From NCBI RefSeq assembly GCF_921293095.1, contig NC_060249.1:83339907-83403906 (forward strand): 64,000 nt of DNA. The letters are read 5' to 3'. The stretch comes from Ischnura elegans. Its lineage: Eukaryota; Arthropoda; Insecta; Odonata; Coenagrionidae. The notes beneath the pieces were generated by a model. The model saw only the letters and a program-made list of their open reading frames with translations, had not been told where the DNA came from and made no database searches. Below, piece by piece: positions 54,396-64,000 of the stretch; the first letter of the stretch is position 1; each line of letters opens with the position of its first letter. Both the position numbers and the translations under genes were made by a program.

Positions 54396-55960
54396 ACCTA
54401 TTTTAATTGATGTAACAACGGAACGCGTCGTGATCACATAAATTCAGAGGAAAGATAGCAATTTTTCATTTAACTAATGTTAATAACTTCCACCATATCG
54501 TGCCGGACATCATGCAAGATATTCTTCTTATCCGTTAACGCTGATCCTTTCTTGTAAAATCAGACTACGAAAATTTCGCCAATAAACGCCATTTTGAAAA
54601 TATGTTATACAGCGGCTTTTTCGTTTTTCGCACCGCGCTTCAAATCGCAAATTCAATTTATGGAGGAAAAAATGTACGGCAGTAGGTATTTATAAATTAT
54701 GATCAGTCAACTCCATGTAGAGTTGAGGTGGATTAACCCAAATAGTAAAAAAAAAAGGATTCTCGCGCGGTTTCCGTGGTTTTTACCGCTCGAAAGCCGA
54801 GCTTCTTACCCATCAGGCCAGTATTTCATATTTTCGAGTTCATTCCGTTTCCGATATTGTTTGCATTACTCGGCACTTTATTAGATGTAGCCATCAGATT
54901 GGCCTAAATACCTAGGAATCAGTCGATCAAACATTCATTCGCGAATGAGAGAAATAAAGATTTTTACAATTCATAAAAACAATTTTTAAACCATGATAGT
55001 ATTAAACATTTTAAGCTTTTTGAATATATGAAATTGAATATCATTGGACATAAAAAAGTATATTATTTATTTCTGAGAGGATTCCAACGCCCTCACCGCA
55101 CCATTACCCTCTCTTACGTCCACCTAGCAATTGCACCTCTTTTCTCTCCTAATTAATTGTCTAATTTCACCTATCGATCGCTGCTAGAGATATGCAACCC
55201 CTAAAAACGAAGGATTGTGTTCCAAGGAAGACCACTTCTAAAAAGTAAAAAAAATTAATCGCTTGCTATTACCATGTTCCTATGGATCTGATTGACTGAG
55301 AGAGCCTAATGGCTGGGAGTAGGAATATTCCATCTCCTTGGTCAGTGAACATGGCTGAGGAGAATGGATCACGTAACGTCCACAAGGACGTGCCCTGGAG
55401 AAGCTGCGTTACGCACAGGCTCTGGTAGGCAGGGGAACTGTCTCCAGGCCCCTGACGTTAGCCAATGCAGAGCAGTGGATTGCAAACGCTCCTATCAATA
55501 TTTAGATAGCCTCATTACTCGAGAGATGTTTCCCCGCCGAAAATTGCGAACCTCTAACGTAGTCATAGTGATTGCTGAAGAATATTCGATCCATTTCATG
55601 ATCCCTACACATTATACTTATGTAAATAGTTCGTGAATGTAGCTTTACTTCAGCTAAAAATTCAATATTTCCTCATTAAAACCTATTTTTTTTTGCACTG
55701 AAAAAAGTCTCCTCTGCCCGCCGGTGATATAAAAAAGTGGGTTACCGTACTCGTTTATGATATCAGTATATCATGAGGGTACACGCCACTCTGCGGACCG
55801 CACTTTCCCGGAAATGAGGCAAATAAACTACTTATCTTGCCCTATTTAGAATATTTCATTATTTGGAAGAGTGCCTACACAAAGACATGAGATTGAAAAT
55901 GTTAAGGGGGTCCTCTTCGCGCACATTGAATAAGTCTTCCTATTTCCATTTCGTGACAGA
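54396..55960. other. Mostly unassigned DNA with a possible coding fragment
   Basis: At about 55376-55500 a plus-strand frame reads GRALEKLRYAQALVGRGTVS then RPLTLANAEQWIANAPINI and a stop. Its composition looks protein-like, but the family was not recognised and upstream frames are closed. Elsewhere AT-rich. Confidence 0.25.
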
Positions 55961-55967
55961 GTTAATA

Positions 55968-56115
55968 CATATCTACATCTACGAGGTACCGAGCAAGCTA
56001 CTACTAAGGTGTGTGGCACGGGATGATTTCACACCAGGCATACAGGCTAAGCGCACAGGCTAACGATACGCGGTCAGACCAGAAACTCGGAGAGTGCTAA
56101 GGACACGAACATGCT
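55968..56115 (-). mobile_element. LINE-tail-like repeat, copy 2
   Basis: CATATCTACATCTACGAGGT, GTGTGGCACGGGATGATTTC and GAGAGTGCTAAGGACACGAA match 13744-13940 in order, with an internal deletion relative to it. Confidence 0.5.
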
Positions 56116-56119
56116 ACCA

Positions 56120-56790
56120 TGCAAATAATACTGTTATTAAGCAATAGAATACGAAAAGATATCGTAGTAAGTGCTCCGTGCATGAGTTATAATATACATA
56201 TAAATGCATAATTACGAGCTATTCGTAGAGCTCGTAGCTAGTATTTAATATATTAACTATAGATGTAGAACCTATTTTACGCTATTCGAGTCAATCTATC
56301 CTAGATCTAAACTATCTCAGGTATTGTGGTCCCTTATTGTACGCAGAAAAAACGACATCTTAAATCTATGGGTTCATTTATGACGTCCAAGCGCACTCAC
56401 CACACAGATAAAAAATCTGCACTTCACCAACATTTCCAATGGTGAAGTGCAGATTTTTCCGTTGACAGTCACGCCTATTGCAATCGATTTATTCATCACT
56501 AAACGGAGCATGAAAAGCCCTACTATTTGGTCAAAATACATTGTCACCGGGCCCACTTTTTCATCAGGGTACAACTCGTGGCGGCTATTGCCGTTTTCAA
56601 ATCCAGTCATTCGAATAAACTCAACTCACATCAACGAAAATGAAGAAAAATATGGTCCCTAACTTAGGCCCAAAATCGCAAATAATTAAATAAATTAAAC
56701 TAAATATGGCAAGGAAAATTAAGTCACCACTGTGGAAAAATCTTCCACATTCAGCCAATTTCTTCTAAGCTTCATCGCCGTCGTAATCAA
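56120..56790. other. Unassigned DNA with one hairpin
   Basis: Apart from the hairpin at 56411 no repeat or coding region was recognised; the 71-78 codon frames are symmetric products of the hairpin region. Confidence 0.4.
56411..56458. repeat. Perfect 19-bp-arm hairpin
   Basis: Bases 56411-56429 are the exact reverse complement of 56440-56458 with a 10-base loop. No mismatches. Neither microRNA-like bulges nor a TSD are visible. Confidence 0.75.
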
Positions 56791-56794
56791 TGGT

Positions 56795-57380
56795 CAACAT
56801 CCCTAAGATTGGTTTGACGCAGCTCTCCACTCAATTCTCCTATCAGCTAACCTTTTCTCACCCACGTATTTCTTCTCTTTCATATCCCTCTTGCCTGTTC
56901 TTGTTCCATATATTTCAGTCGTGGTCTTTCATTTCCGTTTTTGCCATCTACTTGTCCCTCAACGATTGTCTTCATCAAGCCATTATATCTCAAGATATTA
57001 TATATCAAGCCATTATATATCCCACAAGTTCATTCCGTCTTCTAGTCTAGGTTTTCTTGAAGCTTCCCTTTTCTCTCTCTCTTCTTGGGACTTCATCATT
57101 ACTAACTTGGTGGATTTGACCCTCATCATTCTTCCGTATCACCACATTTCGAAGGCCCCTACCGTCGACTTCGCTGCTGTCACTGTCCATGCCTCACTTC
57201 TGCGGAGAAGCATACCTCAAGTGTAAGTTCTAATAAATATTTTCCTTACTTCTATGTTTAAATTTCCCGCAGCCAGTAATTCTTTCATACGGTGGAATTC
57301 TCTCTTCGCCTGAGCTATTCTGCTGATAACTATTTCCTGCTTCTACTATTGGCAGTTAAACTAATCTTCTAAGCTTAAAA
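56795..57380 (-). mobile_element. LINE (family B) pol C-terminus, longest 3' copy
   Basis: Reverse complement of the tail (TGGTCAACATCCCTAAGATT, GGTTTGACGCAGCTCTCC) leads into the TIVEGQ, LEVWCY/RI-type and upstream pol regions through about 57380. A local duplication of TATATCAAGCCATTATAT occurs at 56980-57030. Frames are broken. The plus-strand frames of 86-111 codons are antisense shadows. Confidence 0.65.
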
Positions 57381-57499
57381 TAAGAAAACGTTTTTAAGTT
57401 GTCCATCAATTTTATTTGAGTAGATGACGTCATTAGAGCCAAAGCTCCTTTATTAAGTAAATCAGAATCTTTCATTGAGGACAAATAAAGTTTTTTCGA

Positions 57500-57618
57500 T
57501 TATGAAAAGCGTGAAAATTAGTTTAAAACCCGCTATGTACTTAGTACCCTGTTTTTTTTCAAAAACTTTCCCTCCTGATTTTGGACCCCCCCGAACGAAA
57601 CTCCTGGTTACGCCACTG
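57500..57618 (+). mobile_element. hAT MITE family A, 5'-truncated copy
   Basis: The stretch TTTTTTTTCAAAAACTTTCC and the end CTGGTTACGCCACTG match the right half of family A. The left terminus is missing. Confidence 0.6.
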
Positions 57619-57619
57619 A

Positions 57620-58085
57620 CGCGTGACAGATGCACAAGGCCGGGGAAAACAATTGAGAAGCGGTGAACAGATCGGCATAAGTTCGTGACACCATCGGCTT
57701 ATATACGAAAGGATTAATGCCGGTGGGTTTTCTTCGAATGCCTCGAGAAGCAGGAGACGGATCGAAAAAAATAAAAGTACGGTCGCTTCATTTTTTAAAC
57801 GCTTTCACAAACGACGAAAAAATCGGTGAGCAAGCACATTATTGATGTCACGCGCCGGCTCCGTCAACCAATTGCGGCATGTTGCCTTCAGTCCTCGAGA
57901 GAACAACGCGAGATGTGTTGCTCACGCAGTTCTTGGGAGACACTCACCAGTGCCCAATATCGGCCGGAACGGCGTTTCGGCACCTCTCAGGGAACTGTCA
58001 AAAGATTTTATATTTGCAAAAATCTGATTCCTCATGGTAGCTTTTATTACAAGTCGTTGTCTCGGGCGTGACTTAATGGGATTGA
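57620..58085. other. Unassigned DNA
   Basis: A CpG-rich patch at 57840-58000 keeps two overlapping frames of 61 and 81 codons open without a recognised domain. Confidence 0.35.
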
Positions 58086-58090
58086 CTTAG

Positions 58091-58272
58091 CATAATGAAA
58101 TAAAGATACTTTATAATTTCACATCAAGTTAATACTGCACGACCTAGGATTCGACGTGGCACGTCAGCAGGTTAATTTGCATTGATGACGACTTATACCA
58201 GATGATGACGTGTCACGCCGAAACCTACGTCATACAGCACTGAATTTATGCGGGATTATAAATTTTTTTAGA
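58091..58272. repeat. Inverted-repeat element with paired hammerhead-like motifs (locus g)
   Basis: Arms 58091-58171 and 58198-58272 are inverted copies sharing GACGTG-CACG-C, CTA-GTC-T-CAG and ATTATAAA words. Plus arm: AGATGA, T, GACGTGTCACGCC stem, GAAACC. Minus arm: stem GACGTGCCACGTC, GAATCC, but with a shortened core (CTGCT). Each stem can form 4-5 pairs. As at loci b and c, the motif occurs once per arm in opposite orientation. Non-coding. Confidence 0.5.
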
Positions 58273-58412
58273 TTTCATTATTTTATTGTAAGGTTGAAAA
58301 AAATCTGAAGTTCGGGGGAAGAATCGGGGGAAGAATCGGGGGAATATATTTGAAAATCGTGTGAATTAAATGTGTTGGTATGCGTTTCGGTACCAAAAAT
58401 TTTATAAATTAA

Positions 58413-58622
58413 GTCAGGTCGGTCACGTAGCTAGATGGTATGTTTCACAGTCAGTGGTGCCGGGTTCAATTCAGGCGGATGTAGAGTTATTTCAAAGGTT
58501 ACCCTACTCCGACTTGCAAATTTTTTGGAGCTCATCCATCCGTTCGCCTAATGGGTCATGAAGCCGTGGTCTCCCAGTCGCCTTCCGTAATAAGCAGGCC
58601 TATACCTACGCCAAGTTTCTCA
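58413..58622 (+). repeat. tRNA-derived SINE, diverged
   Basis: GTAGCTAGATGGTA near 58427 and GGTGCCGGGTTCAATTCAGG near 58456 are A- and B-box-like. Downstream, TAATGGGTCATGAAGCCGTG, GTCTCCCAGTCGCCTT and TAAGCAGGCCTATACC align with the central domain of the SINE at 51690, indicating one SINE superfamily with different heads or ages. Confidence 0.65.
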
Positions 58623-58624
58623 TC

Positions 58625-60505
58625 GTCGCACAGTGGGCTGAAATCTAAAATAGCTGGCTAAAACCTCAAATATGTTTTTCTTAGCATGGAAGTTAATACT
58701 TTGCACAGTTATTCTCAATAAATTAATGGATGCTTTGACGAAAACTTTTTTAATTAAGTTTCCTTCGCCTTTTCACCAGTAACCTTTTTTTTTATCATGA
58801 CCTCAAAGTTGAATATATTTCGCAAAAAATGTCCGCGTTGGTTTTTTGTTCGAAATACAGCATTTTTAAAACTGATGGCACACTTTTTGTAGTAATTCAA
58901 GGGGAAAAAAGAATTGATGATCGTTTATCGAAATGCAGAGACTAAGATGAAAGGCTGAAATATGTGTAGCCTATTAAGTTAATGATAATATTAAATACAT
59001 CCGCAGCAAAGGCCGCGCTTTTTTATGTACGCCGTGTCTTATAAAGTCCAATTCCTTTACTTAGGAAACCTCTCCTCGCAAGGCTCCTTACTGCGGGCGC
59101 CATAAGGTTTTGGTGAAACTGATAAGTAAGCATTACCCTGAAAGATGAATATCGATACACAGGGTGGTGATCATCAGCGGATATCTGGAATTGCCTCGTA
59201 GAAATTTTTAAGGTTCCATCTTGAAAAGAATAAAATACTTTCCTCGAAAATTTTTCAAAATATTCCCTCCCTCCATACTGTGAAGCACCGATTGTAGTTC
59301 GTTGAAATTAGCCATTTATTTTAAAACACGCATACATTTTCTAACGCCATTTCTAGCAAATTAATACAAAAAATATAGATAATAGAAATTTCGTTTTGGC
59401 AAGAAACGAATAGGTACTTGGTGCGTAAAAGCAAAACCTATGATAAAAATAGGACGTAGGAACCGGGCAAAATTTTTCTCTTTTTTATTAACACATAAAT
59501 GCGGGAATAATATTTTAAACGTTTTAACTTGCTAGTAATAGCTCCTGAGTCGACTTCATTACTTAGAAAATAATTTCGTAAATAAAGATATCCACTGACT
59601 AATATGTTTTCTATGCACTCCACTTTTGCTATTTAAAATCATACCTATTCACTTATTAGAGATTTTTTTATAATGCCTTACGCCAATTGCATGGTTGGTA
59701 CATAAATCCTTTGAGTCGTGCTGTTGTGGTGGGAAAACTTTATTTCAGGAGAGCTCAAGCAATTCTCGCTACAGTCGGGGTGATAATGGCATGCAAAGTC
59801 CTCTTTATTATCCGACAAATCCAAAGCAACAGACTGTTGTTAGAAATATAACCAAAAATTTACTAATAAAAATAGATGTTGGATTTTGAAAAATAAAAAG
59901 TTTAAGTTTACATACCGCAAACCATCATATTATTGAATAAAGGCGAATGAAATGCCACATTTGATTTTGATTAAATTTTGTTCATTCATGACGATTGCGC
60001 AAAATTTCATCGAAATCACGCATTTTCCAATTTCTTAAATGTTTCAACAGTCTTTTCCTTAAAAAAGTAATAATACAGAAGTATTAACGATGCTAGCTCA
60101 TTCCGTTATTTATATTAAGAGTGATTTTTTGAAGACCGAAACGTTTAAGCTATCTCTCCTCATGTATTACTTTTCGACTTTCATTTTCCATGACACAAAG
60201 CTTTTGCACGTCTTCTTGGTCTGCGTCCATGCAATTCATTCATTCTGAAGCCAATTCATATACCTACTACCATTTTTCAACAAGAGAATTTCAGCTCTCA
60301 AATAAAACCAATTCGGCATTTACGAGAATATTTACAAATAAAGCTAAGCGGGGTGTATTCAACAAATTATGAAAAACTTCTGGATAGTAATTAGCTGATT
60401 AGCACCGAAAGTGTGTATAATTTGCGTTAGATCTAATAATGAGAGGAAGTCTATTATCAATGTGTGTATAATGTAACAGCCAACTCATATTCAATTTTTC
60501 TCTGC
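58625..60505. other. AT-rich DNA upstream of the mucin-like exon
   Basis: No repeat was recognised. A first coding exon for the downstream gene must lie in this stretch or further upstream (about 4-10 codons, ending in phase 0), but no convincing ATG-to-donor pair or promoter could be picked by eye. Confidence 0.35.
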
Positions 60506-60513
60506 TAATAAAG

Positions 60514-61644
60514 GTCTCGGTGGTATTGTTCGCGGGAATCTGCGTCATCGTCTTCGCCAGGCCCCATGGGACAGGGCAGAACAAGTATCTTCCTCCGGAG
60601 CAGGGCTATAACTACTACGTGCCGGAAGTACCCTTCCCCGAGTACGGCCTTCCAGGTGGCTTCGATCTGAATTGGAGAGCGCCCACCTACTTGCCGCCCA
60701 CCGTGACTTCATCGGAGAAACCGACAACAAGTACAACAGAAACGATGACGACAACTGAAATAACAGAGGAGACGACAACAACAGGTCCTACAACAACTAC
60801 AACACACAAGCCATCAACATCTACAACCACAGAGAAGTCCACGACAGGGCCAACGACAAGTACAACAGAAACGATGACGACAACTGAAATAACAGAGGAG
60901 ACGACAACAACAGGTCCTACAACAACTACAACACACAAGCCATCAACATCTACAACCACAGAGAAGTCCACGACAGGGCCAACGACAAGTACAACAGAAA
61001 CGATGACGACAACTGAAATAACAGAGGAGACGACAACAACAGGTCCTACAACAACTACAACACACAAGCCATCAACATCTACAACCACAGAGAAGTCCAC
61101 GACAGGGCCAACGACAAGTACAACAGAAACGATGACGACAACTGAAATAACAGAGGAGACGACAACAACAGGTCCTACAACAACTACAACACACAAGCCA
61201 TCAACATCTACAACCACAGAGAAGTCCACGACAGGGCCAACGACAAGTACAACAGAAACGATGACGACAACTGAAATAACAGAGGAGACGACAACAACAG
61301 GTCCTACAACAACTACAACACACAAGCCATCAACATCTACAACCACAGAGAAGTCCACGACAGGGCCAACGACAAGTACAACAGAAACGATGACGACAAC
61401 TGAAATAACAGAGGAGACGACAACAACAGGTCCTACAACAACTACAACACACAAGCCATCAACATCTACAACCACAGAGAAGTCCACGACAGGGCCAACG
61501 ACAAGTACAACAGAAACGATGACGACAACTGAAATAACAGAGGAGACGACAACAACAGGTCCTACAACAACTACAACACACAAGCCACCAACATCTACAA
61601 CCACAGAGAAGCCTACAACAGAAGTAAGTGGACTCCCGCCATAG
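60514..61644 (+). CDS. Secreted Thr-rich mucin-like protein, internal or terminal coding exon (partial)
   Basis: The frame opens after a pyrimidine-rich acceptor (TTTTTCTCTGCTAATAAAG, ending 60513). It starts with the hydrophobic VSVVLFAGICVIVFA, the rest of a signal peptide with likely cleavage before RPHG. A Pro/Tyr/Gly region follows (KYLPPEQGYNYYVPEVPFPE, ending in APTYLPP, residues about 23-62), then seven Thr-rich 43-residue repeats. The initiator Met is not in this exon; insect secreted structural proteins often carry it in a tiny first exon, and the exon begins in phase 0. GTAAGT at 61624-61629 may be a donor, giving a 1110-bp phase 0-0 exon; otherwise the frame ends VSGLPP and a stop at 61644. 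Dense Thr/Ser/Pro without Cys predicts heavy O-glycosylation in cuticle, gut lining, silk or another matrix. The GYNY and YLPP words resemble insect extracellular matrix proteins. The family is not identified. Confidence 0.7.
   Translation, partial: VSVVLFAGICVIVFARPHGTGQNKYLPPEQGYNYYVPEVPFPEYGLPGGFDLNWRAPTYLPPTVTSSEKPTTSTTETMTTTEITEETTTTGPTTTTTHKPSTSTTTEKSTTGPTTSTTETMTTTEITEETTTTGPTTTTTHKPSTSTTTEKSTTGPTTSTTETMTTTEITEETTTTGPTTTTTHKPSTSTTTEKSTTGPTTSTTETMTTTEITEETTTTGPTTTTTHKPSTSTTTEKSTTGPTTSTTETMTTTEITEETTTTGPTTTTTHKPSTSTTTEKSTTGPTTSTTETMTTTEITEETTTTGPTTTTTHKPSTSTTTEKSTTGPTTSTTETMTTTEITEETTTTGPTTTTTHKPPTSTTTEKPTTEVSGLPP
60731..61620 (+). repeat. Coding minisatellite, 129-bp unit, about 7 copies
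   Basis: Units start at 60731, 60860, 60989, 61118, 61247, 61376 and 61505, each exactly 129 bp or 43 codons (STTETMTTTEITEETTTTGP, then TTTTTHKPST and STTTEKSTTGPTT). The first six read as identical by eye, including synonymous Thr codons; the last differs (CCATCA to CCACCA, TCCACG to CCTACA). This degree of identity implies recent unequal crossing-over or gene conversion. The antisense strand is also stop-free over the array as a side effect. Confidence 0.9.
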
Positions 61645-62910
61645 AAACCTATAGAGCTCGATGCTAATAGATTGAGAGAATAGTAAACTACTTTTCGCAA
61701 CAGGGATCAGTAAAGCTAGATCACACTAATATTGACCATCGATATACGTTATTAATTGGATGGAGCGCTGCCGCGCAAATGATCGCCGATAAATGAAGCC
61801 ATCGCGGCCATATTGTTGAACGGATAGTCGTCGGCGTAACTTCCTACTGAAAGCGTTAGTTTAACTGCTTTTCGCCTCGTTCGCGAATTCCTTGCGTTAG
61901 ATGATGTTGAAACATCTGAGAAATAATTTGTAAACTGTCGTATGCTTCCCCATTTGACCATGGGAATATGTTGCGAAGCATACAGATGTATGAAGAAGAA
62001 AATACCATGAGATATAACTTTTAGTTTCAAGTTCTGAGGAAGCTCATTAAGTATTACTTATAAATTCTTACATAATATCGCTAAATTTAAATCCTAAAAT
62101 TAAACCCATACAGAACATGTCCATAATCAATTGCGATATGAATTGGTTAATTTGGTTTGAATATTCGCCTAGGAACCCAACAGAGCTAGCGAAATGGATT
62201 TCAGGTGTAATGAGGGAGAATGTAACCCGACTTATGCATGGCAGATATTGCAGTAACAGTGTAGGAGAATCTATCAAAATTTCGGCTGTGGTCAGAGACA
62301 ATTTACCAGCGAGCAATGTAAGCTAAGGCGTAAATATACAATTTCCCTGTCCATCCTAATTAATCTACCAAAATCTTCGCTGAATAATGATGAGGAAAAA
62401 TAGCCTTAGTTCTGCGGCAGAGGAGGTAGGTCAATTCTGCCACTAGTATGATTAACTCTCGAGATAAATATAGCATGGGGAATTCCCTTTTTATTTAGAA
62501 TGACTTCAGACGAACACCTAAGCATATCCACATTAAATATTCATTGCCATTACAATCCTACGTTGGAGAGCAATGAGTGAACTGTGCACTAGACTGCACC
62601 GTATACGAGCCGTAGTTCAGCAACATCCTCCCCAAATAAGTCATGACTGAAGCGGAAAGTTTACGAACTCTTAAGCTAAGGTGCGTACGAGGAATGCATA
62701 GATAAAAACAATAGATTTTTTTAAATTATCATACAAAAAAGAGGGTAAACTCTTTAAGTTATCTACAAAAGAGTTTTTAAGTATTACCTCAGTGGATTTT
62801 CTTAGGAGATTAATAAAACCCCAGGTACTTAACGAGGGGAATCCAACCTCGAGGATAAGGGATATTACGTTGCTGATGGAATTAGTGCTAATCTTAATAC
62901 TTTCATTCGC
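61645..62910. other. Downstream region of the mucin-like exon
   Basis: No AATAAA polyadenylation signal is visible soon after the stop at 61644, which favours splicing onward. Frames at 61752-62030 (minus, 92 codons, GSYADDYPFNNMAAMASFIG) and 62117-62326 (plus, 69 codons) look mildly protein-like but were not recognised. No repeats shared with the window. Confidence 0.3.
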
Positions 62911-62917
62911 CCCAGGC

Positions 62918-63399
62918 CAGAGGTCTGCAAACTTTTAAATATAAGGGCCACATTATATAGTTCCCACATTTATGTGGGCCGAAGGAGTAAAAAATAAAAA
63001 TAACACAAATAAGTGACAGTTAATTTCCTCAAAAATTCGAGTATAAACATGACAATTTTAAAAAAATATATCGTTTCAGGATAAGCTAAATAGATTCCTG
63101 CCTTTAGTTTTATGCAACCATTTATTTAGCGCGACGAATGATACTATCGTTTTGACTACAAAATTTCATTAAAATCAGGTTCCTGATTAGACGAGCCTAT
63201 TGTAAGAATTTATTTAATCAGACAAATTTGCTCGACAGATTAATTTCACATAGCTCTCAATAATTCCCCAGCTTTGAAGGATTGAGCGATGCCAGCCGTA
63301 CGATGAATATTTTTAAGGCCAAAGGATTTGTTTGGCTGGTCGGATGAAATTATGTGTCGGGCCGGATGTGGCCCGCGGGCCATAGTTCGGAGACCTCTT
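62918..63399. mobile_element. hAT (Charlie-like) non-autonomous element
   Basis: Starts CAGAGGTCTGCAAACTTTT and ends GGCCCGCGGGCCATAGTTCG then GAGACCTCTT, close to the widespread CAGRGGTCNGCAAACT / GGCCCGCGGGCC layout of Charlie-type hAT elements. Both arms carry a GGCC-rich subterminal word (AAGGGCCACA; GGCCGGATGTGGCC). Flanks CCCCAGGC and TCCTACGC match only 5 of 8. No transposase frame. Confidence 0.65.
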
Positions 63400-63401
63400 T
63401 C

Positions 63402-64000
63402 CTACGCGTACTCAGATGCTCTTAGCACTAGCCTCTTCCCCCATGAGAGAAATTTGATTGAGCTGTAAAGATCCAGGAGTACCGTCAGAATTTCAGTGAA
63501 AATTCTGCTCAAGGACACCTTCCCCAAACGTGAGGCACAAAAACCGTACTCTGCCGCCCGGACCTCGTCTTGTTGACAGTCGATCTATAATACAGGACAA
63601 TGTTTTTACCCTCCTCCTCTCGCCTCACTTTTCCAAGGGTCATGCATAAATCTGTAACTCCAAGACTTCATTATTAAATCCAGTCGTTAGGTACATGCAT
63701 ACATCGATATGCAAGACTTTTAAATTAAAGGTTTTCCCCGTAAACAGCAACAAGTTAAATTTAAAAGTTACTTTTCTGAAAAAGCTACTGATTTAAGTTA
63801 AAATTAAAAAAGTAACTTAGAGGTTATACATTTTTTAGTGACTTAAAAAAGTCACAAAGAAACTTTTCACTATTACGACAATATAAATGCAAACTCAAAG
63901 TTCAAGAATAACATGTTTAACTCTAATTTAAAAAGTCACACAAATCTTGATAACATTCTCATTTCAAAATTGGTATCCGGCATCCGTCTTCAGCTCTCCG
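63402..64000. other. Unassigned AT-rich DNA
   Basis: No repeat or coding feature recognised. A short stretch at 63770-63860 repeats AAAAAGTAACTT/AAAAAGTCAC words. Confidence 0.4.

Noticed and set aside
56790..57226. Plus-strand open frames of 86 and 111 codons
   Set aside because: They are antisense to the LINE polymerase fragment at 56795-57380.
60520..60522. GTG as an initiator for the mucin-like protein
   Set aside because: Eukaryotic genes rarely start at GTG, and the upstream acceptor plus continuing hydrophobic residues show that the Met lies in an earlier exon.
60687..61700. A 337-codon Val-rich open frame on the minus strand
   Set aside because: It is the antisense of the Thr-rich repeat array; the 129-bp unit merely lacks stops on both strands, so one unit extends to all.
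1..64000. CRISPR array or prophage-like module
   Set aside because: No regularly spaced direct repeats with unique spacers and no phage or bacterial genes; the window is eukaryotic.

Overview
The window looks like a non-coding-rich stretch of an arthropod nuclear genome, most likely an insect. It is AT-rich, has no bacterial-style gene packing, and is crowded with relics of LINEs, tRNA-derived SINEs, hAT, mariner and piggyBac-type MITEs and foldback elements. The one convincing host-type coding exon encodes a secreted, Thr-rich mucin-like protein. The species cannot be named from sequence alone.

Layout. 0-11.9 kb: two internally deleted mariner-type transposase relics in tandem, two LINE 3' ends, a GC-rich unique island, an inverted-repeat element carrying ribozyme-like motifs, a hAT MITE, local tandem duplications and an 860-bp long-TIR element. 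12-29 kb: two copies of a ~656-659 bp TA-target MITE (called TA-MITE here), several hAT MITEs with recognisable 8-bp target duplications, a 69-bp-arm hairpin at 25.1 kb and long unique stretches. 30-47 kb: the densest nesting. A CR1-like LINE at 35.3-37.2 kb is split by a TA-MITE and two hAT elements, and another LINE at 45.0-46.8 kb is split by two hAT MITEs, one of which itself contains a piggyBac-type MITE. A transposase-like open reading relic at 41.6-42.4 kb is interrupted by a retroposed sequence with a 16-bp target duplication. 47-60 kb: more LINE pieces, a diverged three-copy tandem duplication, SINEs, hAT MITEs and inverted-repeat elements. 60.5-61.6 kb: the mucin-like exon with seven 43-residue repeats. 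62.9-63.4 kb: a hAT element.

The most interesting pattern is a small RNA-fold signature found at eight separate loci. It consists of a CTGANGA-like core, one nucleotide, a short stem-loop whose sequence differs between loci, and then GAAAC. At three loci it sits in inverted-repeat elements with a copy in each arm. This resembles the hammerhead-ribozyme architecture known from terminal repeats of Penelope-like retroelements, but with one extra nucleotide. It may mark a diverse ribozyme-bearing element population.

Apart from the mucin-like exon nothing here can be read as a working gene; no operons, rRNA genes, CRISPR arrays or functional tRNA genes were seen.
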